Shown here: one piece after another, positions 44,359 to 54,851 of the stretch
Layout: every line of letters starts with the position of its first letter
Numbering within the stretch: the stretch's first letter is position 1
DNA from: Copromyces sp. CBS 386.78
Lineage: Eukaryota > Ascomycota > Sordariomycetes > Sordariales > Sordariaceae
Length of the DNA stretch: 64,000 bases
Reading direction: 5' to 3'
NCBI GenBank assembly: GCA_030685235.1
Contig: MU839110.1
Coordinates: 310,001-374,000 of the forward strand
Notes under the pieces: generated by a model
Told to the model about the DNA's origin: nothing
The model's input: only the letters and a program-made list of their open reading frames with translations
Databases searched by the model: none
Position numbers and translations under genes: made by a program

Positions 44359-44965
44359 TACTAACACTCGGCCTCCAGCAACAACAGCCCTCTCCCTCTG
44401 GCGCCGCTTATCCGCCTACCTCCTCCTTGACAAACCCAGCTCTTCCCCCATGTGCACCTCCCCGACCTCACCTATCTTCCCCATCAACGTCACCAACAAC
44501 ATCCTCCCCAACGCCCCCGAAGATCGCCGCTGCTCCTCAACCACCATCACCTTCCCCACCAACCAAAACCAAGGCCCAATCTCAACCCAAACTCTAACCC
44601 CTCCATCCGCTATCACCGCCCAAGTAACCGCCCTCCGCGCCTCTTTGAACAAGTTCCTGGGCATGTTTGTTCACTCGGACCGTCGAGCGATCTTTGACCA
44701 GGAAAAAAACCTGGAGGGCGTCATTCACGAGTGTGTCAGTTTCGGTTACGTGTTGTTTGCGCATGGGTGTGAGTGGCGGTTAATTTTTGATGCTGCTCCT
44801 GTTGAGGAGGAGCATGGAGAGGACGAGGAGGGTGCATGTGAGGCGGAGATGCAGAAGGGAACGAGGCTTTTGGTACTACCTGGGTTGGAAAAGCTGGGAG
44901 ATGGAAAGGGCGGGGTTTATGAGGTGCCGGAGGTTGTGCTTGAAGGGGAGAGTGTGGTTATCTAG
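43151..44965 (+). CDS. Single-pass membrane protein with Ser/Thr-rich ectodomain, unknown function
   Basis: Two exons (43151-44180, 44379-44965) join in phase to 538 aa. The frame is open upstream to 43058 but without ATG; ATG 43151 has a strong context (AACAAGATGGCT). Residues 1-117 have two or three Cys and a Thr/Ser/Pro-rich stalk (STVPPTTHSATHSTATPT). One membrane helix follows (AIAGAAIGAAILGLMVGALI, about 122-145) with a basic stop-transfer KKRKRR. The rest is cytosolic, with a Gly run and a helical part. The layout recalls fungal wall-stress sensors of the Mid2/WSC kind, but there is no clear signal peptide and no WSC domain, so this is only a comparison. The intron is 198 nt and contains an unusual A-rich tract. 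Confidence 0.75.
44241..44356 (+). repeat. A-rich tract inside an intron
   Basis: 116 bp of A interrupted by a few C, starting with 38 A in a row and ending just before the branch point TACTAAC. It fills more than half of the intron of the single-pass membrane protein gene. Confidence 0.95.
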
Positions 44966-45449
44966 CTCTGTACCTATCCAGGGACGTCGGAAAAAAGCAG
45001 GGTTTGGGAAGTTGATATTGAAGGTTGTCCATGCGTGTGATGTTGGTGAATGTCAGTGGAAGAACTGCTGTGCGTTCAATCTTCATTTGTACACTTCTGG
45101 AAGGAGCGAGGTCATGGCAAGATCAGGGACATGGAAGGATAAGGTACTTTATGAAGTTATTAAATAATGGATCTTTTTTCTTCATTTCTTACAAAATTCG
45201 AGATTGGCCGTCTCGACGATGCCAAGTGGGGCTGTTTATGGATCTTCTCAGCTAGATACAAGACATGTGACAGTGTCTTTGAGCATGGGTTCACGCGCAT
45301 CTCGTTCTGGGAGCTCGTTGTTTGTCAATCTAACTTGAAATCGGCGAATAGTCGTAAAAATAAACTGTTCAAAAAAAACAAAAAAGGTATCATGGCGGTC
45401 GTTATCATCTTCCCGTCCCTTCCATCCTCAACTCCCTCGCCGTCTGGCT
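44966..45449. other. Intergenic region between convergent genes
   Basis: About 480 bp containing the 3' UTRs of the membrane protein gene and tcu-1. No other feature seen; short frames here have no family resemblance. Confidence 0.45.
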
Positions 45450-46232
45450 TCAACCACAGCAAACAGTAGTGTCCTCCACGCCTTGCTGCCTCGGAACCTC
45501 ATCCGAAAACCCATCCATCATGTACTCCTCCTCATCCCCACCGGGAATCTCAAACTGAACCGTCAACCAATCGCACAAAAACTTGCCAATCAGCGCCCCG
45601 ATCAAGATGCTGATGATCACATAGCCATTGTAGTACATGGCCAACAACATGATCAGATAGCCCAATCCGAACATGACGGCGTGAATCACGGCCCTGATCA
45701 ACTGCTGTAATGGACTGGCGCGGAATTTCAGGGTGGTCGTTGTCGTTTTCGTCCCCATGTATCCTCTTCTCCTCTCCGTAACTGACATCGTAGCCCCTTT
45801 GCCGTCACAACTAGTTGAAGAAGCTTGCCGTTGTTGTTGTTGTTGTTGTTGCTGACGCAAACGACGCTGCTGTTCCCTAATCAACGCCGACCGTCTTCGA
45901 AAGTCGCGCACGATCCACTCGTCGTATTCTTTGCCCAAACGCCGAAGAAACTCGAGCAAGACGACCATCAGCATGATGCCGATGCAGGTGGCGGCGAAGG
46001 CGCCCTGCGTGGTGATTTGCCAGGAGGGGTGGATGAAGCAGGCGTCGATGGTGTACCAGTTCCAGAGCATCTGTGGGGGTTATGTTAGTACCAAGCTGTG
46101 GGAGGACATGGTGGAAAATGAAGGTAAAGGGGGTAAAGGGGGAGTACATACAGAAATCTTGCACTCTGGTCCGTCCATGTCCCCGTGGCCCATGTCCATT
46201 CGGGGAAGGAGGATTGAAGTGTGTTGTGTCAT
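45450..46232 (-). CDS. tcu-1: High-affinity copper transporter, Ctr family
   Basis: Two minus-strand exons (46232-46152, 46070-45450; GTATGT donor) give 233 aa. The N-terminus has the metal-binding Met/His cluster MDMGHGDMDG. Three membrane helices follow: one within WQITTQGAFAATCIGIMLMV, a second in HAVMFGLGYLIMLLAMYYNG with the MxxxM selectivity motif (MLLAM), and a third with GxxxG packing (ILIGALIGKFLCDW). The loop between helices 1 and 2 holds a Gln run and basic residues. Ctr proteins form trimers that import Cu(I) across the plasma membrane. In N. crassa the copper-repressible gene of this type near hda-3 is tcu-1, which I take this to be from family and remembered locus position. It is divergent from a metalloreductase, which would supply the Cu(I). 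Confidence 0.9.
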
Positions 46233-46954
46233 GGTTGGCGATGTGTGTAAGGTGGATAGAGTTAAGGGACGAAGAGTGGTTGGTGGTTGTAGCCCGTGAG
46301 CTATGCGTGAAAGCTTTGATGAGAAGAAGAAAGGATGCTTCTTCGTTTTAGCTTCTTCGTTGAGCTGGTTTCCTCACGACTGATGCCCTCGTCGGTCTCA
46401 GTGGGACGTGGGACAGGGTGGTGCGACTGAGAATGTTTTCGTCTGTTCGAACATCTAATCCCAGCCCGGCGACTGGAGAGAAACGGACGACGTCGACGGC
46501 AGGGTACCTACGTATCACAAGGACAAGGACCCTCTCAGGTTCCCCTTACCCAGCAACTACCGGTTTGGAGTGGTCTGATTCAAGCCGACGACAATGGTTC
46601 CATCCGTAAGGCTAGGTAGGTAGCGTGCAGAAGGGGGGTCGGGGCGAGGGAGAAAGAGTGGAAAAGAGGGAGAAAAGAGTTCAATGTGCATGAGAGAGAG
46701 CAGGTATGAGTGGAATATCGGAAGAGAATCACCTTCTTGTCCACGTTTCCACTGTTGTTCAACCGCCCATTTGGTGGAGGAAAAGAATCAGGGTTATCCT
46801 CGGTACCTTACGTAGCTCCCCGTATCACCAACATGAATGTCATCAAATCGGGAGCGGGCAGCTGAAGCATCACGTCTGTATCCCGGTCGTGGTTCCCTAC
46901 ACCACCGAGCCCACGATACTCCGTCGCCCCACTGTTGGTTGGTTGCAGAAAAAA

Positions 46955-46972
46955 CGTGCTCAAAGATGCTCA
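46955..46972 (+). promoter_or_regulatory. Paired TGCTCA-type candidate copper-response sites
   Basis: CGTGCTCA (46955-46962) and GATGCTCA (46965-46972) are spaced 10 bp apart, one helical turn. They match 7 of 8 and 6 of 8 bases of TGTGCTCA, the site I recall for Aspergillus Mac1-type regulators. Two further cores lie at 47203-47210 and 47389-47396. The assignment is a hypothesis. Confidence 0.4.
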
Positions 46973-47141
46973 ACCTCCGCAGCTTCAGTTGTGTCCAGAA
47001 CTCCAGCGTCATCTTATCTTTTGACCTCTTCGTGTTCATTGACTTGGCATTTCGATATGCAAAAGACACAATGTACTCAAATCTTCTCAATGGCGTGAGT
47101 GGCACGTTATACAACAGAGTACCGCAGAGTTGGGCGAGAAT

Positions 47142-47150
47142 AAAAAAAAA

Positions 47151-47189
<39 letters not shown>

Positions 47190-47280
47190 AGAAGAAAAAA
47201 AACATGCTCACCAAAAAAAGGGGCGAACACCACCACCACCACCACAACCACAACAACAACAACAACCACCACAACCACCT
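47142..47280 (+). repeat. Poly(A) and CAC/CAA microsatellite block
   Basis: An A-rich run (47142-47202, with a few T and G) is followed by CACCAC and CAACAA trinucleotide repeats up to about 47280. Frames of poly-Lys, poly-His or poly-Val predicted here are repeat artefacts. Confidence 0.9.
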
Positions 47281-47448
47281 AGAGGTAAGCGGGACTCAGG
47301 CTGGAATGGAAACCACCATTAACAATGTTCTGGATCCGATTGCGACAGCAGCACCACAGAAACTACCTAACACCGTTGCAATGGGAAACTTGCTCAACGT
47401 TCTCGGGGGCGGCGCTCGCTCCACACACGCTGTAGTGTATGTCCCAAG

Positions 47449-48113
47449 CAGTGGTCCACACAAATCAAGGAATAACAACGCAAATCAAATCTACCATCTG
47501 GTTAGCAAATCAAATCCGGGTAAAAAAACAGTCAAATCAACGCAAATGTGATGCCATATTTGATTTGTTAGATTTGTTTCGTCAGTAACACATAATATTT
47601 TTGCTGACATACCTCTCCGGTGCGTGTGGTGTGACTTTTGCTGCAGAATCTCGGGTGCAGATGTAGGAGCATTGATGAAGAAAATGTCGTATTGACTGGG
47701 CAACGAGATATCGCGGTAATTTTTAGTGTTGTCGCCATGGAGTTTTGGTGCCTTTTCAGTGCCTCCTCCCCCAGCTCGTCGCCTCCCCCAGCTCGTCGCC
47801 TCCCCAGTTAACCAGATCGAGATCGTCGCCTCCCCTGTTAACCATCAGCAAGACGAAACTCGTGATCGGTCAGCGAAGGCATCGTCTGTTACACTCTACT
47901 ATCGAGCGCATTGCTCTGTGTAAGAACTGGCAGTAGATATGGTGGTTTCTGTTGTTCCGGGAGTTTAGTATGTGCCGGAAAATTAATTTTCCGGGTCAAA
48001 TCTACCAAATCAAATCAAATATCTATGTAAACAAATCAAATCTGACCTCCAAACTATCAAATAAATCAAATCAGATCCCAGATTTGATTTGATTTGATTT
48101 ATGTGGATCACTG
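47449..48113. mobile_element. Non-autonomous hAT-like DNA transposon (665 bp)
   Basis: A perfect 8-bp direct duplication, GTCCCAAG, flanks the element (47441-47448 and 48114-48121), the size made by hAT transposases. The ends are inverted repeats: CAGTGGTCCACACAAATC at the left and, as reverse complement of the right end, CAGTGATCCACATAAATC. CAGTG starts are common in hAT elements. Many copies of CAAATC or its complement GATTTG are clustered near both ends (about 47455-47575 and 47995-48100), like the subterminal transposase-binding repeats of hAT elements. A 17-bp unit CCAGCTCGTCGCCTCCC is tandemly repeated near 47767-47800. No transposase frame is present. Confidence 0.85.
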
Positions 48114-48742
48114 GTCCCAAGCACCATAGAAGTTCCATAACAGCATAACCCCACTGAACCCCTGATGATGATGTGAAAACCACCTCAACGCAACAAGCTC
48201 CGTTTCGATTCCTATTCAAGATTCTAGATCCCGAGTTTCTTGACATCGACAGATCCATAACATAACAACAAGGGCCAAGGGAAGCTTCCGGGACAAGGGA
48301 AGCGAGATCCGAGCTGGCTGTTTGACCTTTTTGATCTTTCGGTCGGTTGTCCTCCGAGGTTTTTGTTTTATTTCATTTTTAGTCTTTTTGTTTTGTTTCT
48401 TGAACACATAAACTTGTTGCCGTGGCCCCCCGTTTTTGTTTCTTCATCAGCGTTGCTACACACAGTCGACAGCACACCGGCCTGGACTCAAATATTGCCA
48501 ACCAACCCTACCTTACCTACCGGTCTATTCGATCGATCATTATACCAACAACCTACCCGGCAAACAGACTTCCAGGTCAACCACCCAGTCCACCGAGATT
48601 GAAATGGAACAACAATAACGACAAAAAAAAAACAGACAAAACACCAACCATCTTCGACAAAGCCACAATCAACATCAACCAGAACCAAAACCCCTGCCTA
48701 TCCGGCATCCAACGGCCAACCGGCCACACCCAAATCCTCAGA

Positions 48743-50743
48743 ATGACGCCTCCAAGTCAATCCCAACTATCCGCCCGCATGATCCAAAACTTCACCGGCG
48801 AATCCAACATGGAGCCGCACTGGGGCTACGCCTACCGCGTAGTCCCGTGCAAGAACGACGCCGGCTCGTGCGCCTACCTGGACGCCGTGTACGGAGCTCA
48901 CGACCGGGGGATGCTTTACACGGGCATCCTATGGGCAACAATTCTCGGCATCTTGCTGGTGTGGGGAGTTGCGAGGCGACTTGGTGCTTCTTCTGGTGGG
49001 GGAAATGCCTCCAAGTATGAGATGCCTTGTGAGCAGGAGAATTTGTTGACGGGGGAGGTGACTACCAGGCCGAGACAAGTAGGGAGACTGACGAGAATGG
49101 GGAGGGCGGTGGGCGCCACGGGACGAAGGTATTTACTCTCAAGTAAGGGAGTGTGGAAGGGGGTGTTTGGACAGGTTACCCGCCTCCAAGTACTCATTTT
49201 ATTAGTACTAGTAGGATACCTAACCATCTGGTCCTTTGTCGGCATCGTCTACGCTAAATGGAGAACGCCCGTCAAGGGCCAACCCGAACACGTCAAAAAC
49301 ACACGCACGTCGCTCGGTCCCTGGGCCGATCGCGTGGGCGTCTTAGCTTACGCCCTCACCCCGCTTTCGGTATTGCTCGCCAGCCGGGAATCGATTTTGA
49401 GCCTGATCACCGGCGTCCCCTACACCAGCTTCATGTTCCTCCACCGCTGGACCGGCCATATAATCTTGATGCAATCGATCCTGCACACCATCGGCTGGGT
49501 AATCGTCGAGGCGCGCCTGTACCGCCCGCAGCCGAGCGTGTGGAACGCGTTTATTGTTCAGAGCTACGCTCGCTGGGGCGTGGTGGCGCTGGTGCTGCTC
49601 GTTCTGCTGTGGGTCGGTACGCTGCAGTGGACCATCCGGCGCACCGGGTACGAGTTCTTCCGCAAGGCGCACTACGTCCTGGCCATGGTGTACATTGGAG
49701 CCGTGATTGGGCATTGGAAGCAGTTGCAATGCTTTCTGGTGCCCGGGTTGGTGCTGTGGTTTGTTGACCGCGGTGCTAGGCTTGTTAGGACCGCGTTGCT
49801 GCATTATGGCTATATTCCCAGCGAGGGAAGGGTGCGGTTCGCAGCAGCGCAGGCAGAGATGAATTTGTGGAGGGACGAGAAGCATGGGGATGTGGTCAGG
49901 TTAGACTTCAAGCACCCACAAAGGGCGTGGAAGGTTGGACAGCATTTCTTCTTGTGCTTCACCGAAGGAAGCATTTGGCAGAGTCATCCGTTCACCCCGC
50001 TTTCCTGGCCAGTGGAGGATGGAAAGGGTACTGTCAGGCACTCGTACATCTTGAGGGCCAAGGGCGGAGAGACGAAGAAGCTGGCCAAGATTATGCAGGA
50101 TAAGCTTGCGGGTGCTCTGTCACAGAAGGCCATCCCAACGACTCCGGTTATCCTTCAAGGTCCCTATGGCGAGAGCATTGCGGAAGGTGTGACGCCCGAT
50201 GTCAACGTCCTCTGCGTTGCTGGCGGAACCGGTATCACCTATGTCCTTCCCCTCCTCATCGATCTGTTCCGGGACAGAAACATGAACCCTGGAAGGAAGG
50301 TCGAGCTGGTCTGGGCCATCAAGAGGAGCGAAGACGTCGAGTGGGTTGAGCCTGAGATGGAGGAGTTGCGTAGACTCGGTGCTGCCCATGGCCTGACCAT
50401 TCGCATTTTCGTCACGGATGATGCCACAAAGGCGGCCCCGCAGACCACTTGCTGCGGTGGAGAGACGTCGCAAGAGGATGATGACGACATTAAGAGAGCT
50501 CCGAGGGCGTCTGCTCAGAGAGACAGCTCCACGGCAAGAGGAAGACCGGATGTGATGACGGTGGTCAAGGATTTCGTCGAAGGTGTTGCCCAAGGCTCGA
50601 CCCGGGTGTTTGGTAGTGGGCCGCCGGGCATGATTGGTGAGCTGAGGAGTGTTGTTGCCGAGTGCAACTCCGGATCGAAGGTCTGGAAGGGCGAGGACCG
50701 TTTCGATGTGCGGCTCGTTTGCGACGATCGGTTGGAGTGGTAA
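48743..50743 (+). CDS. Ferric/cupric reductase (Fre family, transmembrane flavocytochrome)
   Basis: The frame is open to 48422 (GTG), but the first ATG is 48743, giving a single-exon protein of 666 aa. About seven hydrophobic helices lie in the first 400 residues, beginning GMLYTGILWATILGILLVWG. Heme-ligating His pairs appear in HRWTGH, SILHTIG, FRKAHYV and IGHW. Then come FAD-binding HPFTPLSW, the NADPH motifs GPYGES and CVAGGTGITYVLPL, and the C-terminal FGSGPPGM. This matches plasma-membrane metalloreductases, which pass electrons from NADPH to extracellular Fe(III) or Cu(II). A low-complexity acidic insert, with a CCGGE motif just before it (SQEDDDDIKRAP), interrupts the NADPH domain. The gene is divergent from the Ctr copper transporter, so supplying Cu(I) is a natural role; iron reduction is equally possible. 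Confidence 0.9.
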   Translation: MTPPSQSQLSARMIQNFTGESNMEPHWGYAYRVVPCKNDAGSCAYLDAVYGAHDRGMLYTGILWATILGILLVWGVARRLGASSGGGNASKYEMPCEQENLLTGEVTTRPRQVGRLTRMGRAVGATGRRYLLSSKGVWKGVFGQVTRLQVLILLVLVGYLTIWSFVGIVYAKWRTPVKGQPEHVKNTRTSLGPWADRVGVLAYALTPLSVLLASRESILSLITGVPYTSFMFLHRWTGHIILMQSILHTIGWVIVEARLYRPQPSVWNAFIVQSYARWGVVALVLLVLLWVGTLQWTIRRTGYEFFRKAHYVLAMVYIGAVIGHWKQLQCFLVPGLVLWFVDRGARLVRTALLHYGYIPSEGRVRFAAAQAEMNLWRDEKHGDVVRLDFKHPQRAWKVGQHFFLCFTEGSIWQSHPFTPLSWPVEDGKGTVRHSYILRAKGGETKKLAKIMQDKLAGALSQKAIPTTPVILQGPYGESIAEGVTPDVNVLCVAGGTGITYVLPLLIDLFRDRNMNPGRKVELVWAIKRSEDVEWVEPEMEELRRLGAAHGLTIRIFVTDDATKAAPQTTCCGGETSQEDDDDIKRAPRASAQRDSSTARGRPDVMTVVKDFVEGVAQGSTRVFGSGPPGMIGELRSVVAECNSGSKVWKGEDRFDVRLVCDDRLEW

Positions 50744-51124
50744 AGCTAGCTTTCCCTGCAGTTATTGATGAGATACCCCTTTATGTTAAGTTATAATGTC
50801 AAATCATGAACTAACAACTCAGGCCCGGAACCATATACGCGTCAATCCCATTCTCATGAAAGAACGCGGAGAAGGACAACCAACTGCTTATCGAAATCCA
50901 AGTTCAATATTTACGGGGTGTATCCAAGCACCTTTCCTCTCCATGCTATCCAAACGCTTTTGTACCAAAGCTAACATGCTCGCTTGCTAAAATGCTAAGA
51001 AGCCTCCCCTTCACAAATCACCCAAAACCCGCTGTTCATCATAGACGTCGAAACCTGGAAAATGGTTAGTGTCACACCCCATCACAGCATAAAATCGCCA
51101 GTCGACCCTTGACACGCGGGCCTC
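50744..51124. other. Short intergenic region between convergent genes
   Basis: About 380 bp containing the two 3' UTRs. No other feature seen. Confidence 0.45.
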
Positions 51125-52923
51125 TCAAGGCTTCGTACTTCCATGCCCATGTCCACCATGGCCGCTCTTCTCCTTCTTAAAGTCCTGGAGCCAAGCTTGA
51201 ACAAAGTTCTTGATGGCCCTCTGCGCCTCCTCGACCGGCTTAGGGGGAAAGTTGGGGGCGGTCTCGTTGGGGAACACGCCGTTCTCGTCCCAGTGGTGCA
51301 CGCCGTCCTTGATCAGGATGAAGGGCTCGCTGATGGTGCTCTTGCGGTCCTTGAGGCCGATGGCGTGCGGGGTGGCGGCGCGCCAGGGGTCCTTCTCGCC
51401 GTCGATGATGGCCAGACGCGGGTAGCTGATGCCGAAGCCGCCGTATTTGTTGATCGACTCAACGTCCGAAGGCTTGTAGATGTTGAAAGCCTCACGACAG
51501 GTGATGGAGGTATAGTTGAGGTCGATGGCGCGGGAGATCAGCGGGAGCTGGTTGGGGGGAACACCGGAGCCGGTTTGGAGATAGCCCCATCTGTGAAGGA
51601 CGATGTTAGTTGAATTCGAGCAAAATGATGAAGGCTTATTTGACTTACTGATCGCAAACCTGATACATCCACAGGCGCCAAGTCTGCTTCAGATCGTCCT
51701 TCTTGTAGAATTCGGTATCGTAGGAAGTAAAGCAGGTATTCTGGTCCTCGTCGCAGGACTGAACTTGGGTGACGTTGACATATCCAATGTAGTTCAAAAA
51801 CTGGTTGGTGAGCGTCTTGACCTCCTTGCCATATCCGCCAACACTCAAGAGCTCCTGGACGTCCTTCTTAAGGCGAGCAGTCTCGGGGTACAGTAGCGCA
51901 TTGGAGCTAACATTGTTGCAGTACTCGCCGAATGAGGTGTCGTTCAACGCGGGATCCCAGTTGGTGGATTGCAATCCCGCGATACCGTAACTGATGGTGT
52001 TGGCAAAGTCATCAGTGTGGGTGAGGTTGCCGAGACCAAAGGTCTCCTTGAGCTTCTGCACGTATTTGGCGTTGGCCTTGTTGAGGATGATGTTATCGAC
52101 AACGTGGGTCAGCTTTTGGGTAGCAGTCACGCAGTCCTTGGGGGCGTAGATCCGGGCGGCCTCGTAGTATTGCCAGTAGTCATAGATGGCCTCGGTGACA
52201 CCGGACGAGGAGATGGCTCCCCAGTAAACATCGGGGTACAGCTTGCGCAGGAAGGCGACAAAAGCACCAGCATAGGAGCCTCCGTAGGCAATGTAAGGAG
52301 TGTTGGGCGCAGTCAGATCCAGGTGCTCAAGACCGGCAAACTTGACGTTCTTGGCAAAGTAGACGGTATCGGCCAGCGCTTGGTCGGTGGTGAGGAAGCG
52401 CAGGTTCTTTGTGCTGAAGTCGGAAGTAGGCAGACTCTTTCCATAGTAGCGATGCTCGAGGATGACACCGACACCGCCAGTCGCCTTGGCGAGCTGGTAC
52501 ACAATGCCCTTTTGGAGGAACTGAAGACGTCCAACACCGCTCGTCTCACCACCAGCCAGGACAATGACGGGACCTCCTTTCTTGTAGTAGGTCGCGTCGA
52601 ACCAATAGCGCAGGTCGAAGGTGTCGTTGGTATGCGGCTCGTACTTGGTGTCATTGTGGAAGTGGTCAACGGGCACCTTGATGGTCCGAGCTGGGTAAAG
52701 CAGCGTGGGGTCGGTGCTCGCCTGGATGGTGAAATCACCCTCGGGCTCCAGCGCAAGATCGCTCTCGGACTGAAATGCTTGTTAGTATCGAATGGTCAAC
52801 AAAGCGATAGGGGTGATGAGCACGTACCGACAAGCGAAGGTTCCTGACAGACAGGGGCGCAAAGGCAGAGGCGAGTTGCGCAACGCAAGCCGTAGCGGCC
52901 AGCAGACGTCCAAGTCCCATCAT
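51125..52923 (-). CDS. Secreted serine carboxypeptidase, S28 family (prolyl carboxypeptidase-like)
   Basis: Three minus-strand exons (52923-52828, 52769-51649, 51590-51125) give 560 aa. Residues 1-20 (MMGLGRLLAATACVAQLASA) are a signal peptide. The S28 pattern follows: PVDHFHNDTKYEP, DATYYKKGGPVIVLAGGE, LEHRYYGKSLP, FLTTDQALAD, and the nucleophile elbow AYGGSYAGAF. Later come the Cys-bearing QVCDQWGYLQTG (across the exon 2-3 junction), the acid in IIDGEKDPW and the base in DGVHHWDENG. The enzymes cleave after proline, usually in acidic vesicles or outside the cell. Several N-x-S/T sites fit secretion. The C-terminus ends in a Gly/His-rich tail (SGHGGHGHGS) that could bind metal; that is only a composition-based remark. 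Start: the first of two adjacent ATGs. Confidence 0.9.
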
Positions 52924-54851
52924 TTTGAAGTATCCAAAACGACGACGACGAGTGCGGACGAAAGAAGGGAGAAGCTCGATGAGGTGCAACTTACCTGGAA
53001 CAAATAAAGGGAAATTTTGATGGTCACTGAACAGCACCTAAAAGCATGGAAGGCGATCAGCAAGGGTCCAGTGAACTGTATTCTACACCTTCCTCTTTGG
53101 GTTCCAGATTGAGCAAGTTGAACCTGGACCAATATCGGACGGCGGGCGCGTATCGTGCGTGGAGGTCCGTACCTGTCATCCAGCTACAAAGCCGGGTAAT
53201 GACCGTGAGCACGACCGCGATGCCGAGCGAATGACGAGTTACAAAAACGCGGTAAGCTGCGCCGTAAGCCGGGGCGAACGGTTGATTGTGATGGTGGATT
53301 GCTGTGGATGGCGATGTGTCTGCGCCGTTCGACGCTGCGACACTGTCGTTGCTGCTTACTGCTCGCAATGTTTGCCTCCCGAAGGCTCCCAAGGACGAAA
53401 CTCTCCTTCAGGAAGGTGGTAGTGCTGTGCTCCGGAGATGTGAAAGATGGTGGAGCGGTGTCGTGTCGCCATTGACCCCGGGGCTTGACTCGAGACCCAG
53501 AGTGCCGATCCGAAGCGGGGAACTTCCCGACATGGTCTAGTGACTTGATCCTGCCGGCCGCCGACTTGGCCTATCGATGTGAACCGGACGACATCGCTGC
53601 CATGTCGTCGGTGATGAAGACGAGAATGATATGAGACAATTGCGGTTGTGGAACATTGGCGTTATGCAAACAGTTCATTGAGCACGGGTGGTTCTGTGTA
53701 CGCGGCATCCAGGAACTTGAACACCAAATTTCATGGGAAGAAGGTTTGAATGGTCGCATTTCCTGGAAACACGGAAGCGATGTCGGGTTGGGGTGGATTG
53801 AGACTCAATTTTAATTTCACCCCGCTATCCTGTCCCACGGTTTGAGACGGAGCTGAGGAAAGAACAACTCCCGTGTCGGCCAAGAACACGGCCCCGAGCC
53901 CGGGCTCCGGCTTCCAGGTTGGTGCGACTCCACTACAGCTCGGGTTCCGGCAGGCCCAGCTCCACCAACTGACGTACATCTGTTGACATCCTCTTCCCCT
54001 TCAAACTTCTTTTACATGGAAGTGACGACCAGAGTTGCGGTTTCTTTAAAGTTGAATTGGAACTGTGGCTTTACCTCCGACGAGCCAGCACCAGGGCCGG
54101 GTACCAGCTAGCTAAGTACTTTCTCCTATCCACGGCCTGCGCACGCGCGAATCGGCGGCATAAATCATCCTTTCATCTCGTCAATGATACAGTTAAATAC
54201 AGTAAAAATACATCGCCATCATCCGATAAGCCCCGACTTCACGCCACGTGCTTTGACGGCGGCGCGATCCGAGACGCACCTTAAATCCACCGTCAATGGC
54301 CAGTCGATCATCCTGATATGAAGGTATTTCAACCATGCCCCTGGGATTCCCATACCCGACTGTCCGTTTCCTGGCAATGACTAGCAAATACATCGAACCG
54401 TCCGAGCCCAACCATGTCTGATAAAAGACAAACATGCGTTAGCCATCTCGTCGGCTCATCATGCCCATTACGAGGCCGATACAGAAGAAGGCGCAGATGA
54501 TTATTGGTCGAGCTGCCAGTGGTCGTTGACCAAGGTATCCCGCCCGACGTATTCCTCGAGGCCGGTTCGATCCGTTCTAATGATGCTCGTTGTGACTCGC
54601 CCTAAACAATGGGTACAGTCTTGCCGCAAAAGATAGCGATCGGGTCGAATACTCGGCGGTTTTGGGTCACTTTTGCTGGTGACCAAGCTTCCAGGTTTGC
54701 AAACCATCTCCCATTCGCCAAAAAAGCCACCAGAAGCATCGGTCTAAAATCGACGAGGCCCCGTTCTTCTTTCCCTGCGGTGTGACCGAACAACATTCTC
54801 AGGCATCCGACAAAGGCTGCCCCAGAGGTCGGTCGGTGTTCCGGCAACACA
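52924..54851. other. 1.9-kb intergenic region
   Basis: No gene recognised. The left end is the 5' UTR and promoter of the S28 peptidase gene. The remainder has only short frames without family resemblance on either strand. Confidence 0.4.

Larger units (their letters stand above)
46233..48742. promoter_or_regulatory. Shared upstream region of tcu-1 and the metalloreductase gene
   Basis: 2.5 kb between the divergent start codons. It contains four TGCTCA cores on the plus strand (46957, 46967, 47205 and 47391), a homopolymer/microsatellite block (47142-47280) and a 665-bp hAT-like insertion (47449-48113). The core TGCTCA is part of the copper-sensor site reported for Mac1-type factors in Aspergillus. 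Which part drives which gene is not visible in the sequence. No protein gene was recognised within. Confidence 0.5.

Noticed and set aside
44176..44367. Poly-Phe and poly-Lys ORFs around 44.2-44.4 kb
   Set aside because: They come from the A-rich tract inside an intron. The plus-strand frame from 44379 on is real, but as exon 2 of the upstream gene.
47087..47278. Poly-Val/poly-Phe ORF on the minus strand and poly-His/Asn ORF on the plus strand
   Set aside because: Both are translations of a poly(A) plus CAC/CAA microsatellite block.
54555..54575. B-box-like GGTTCGATCC as a tRNA
   Set aside because: There is no matching A box, acceptor stem or T stem around it.
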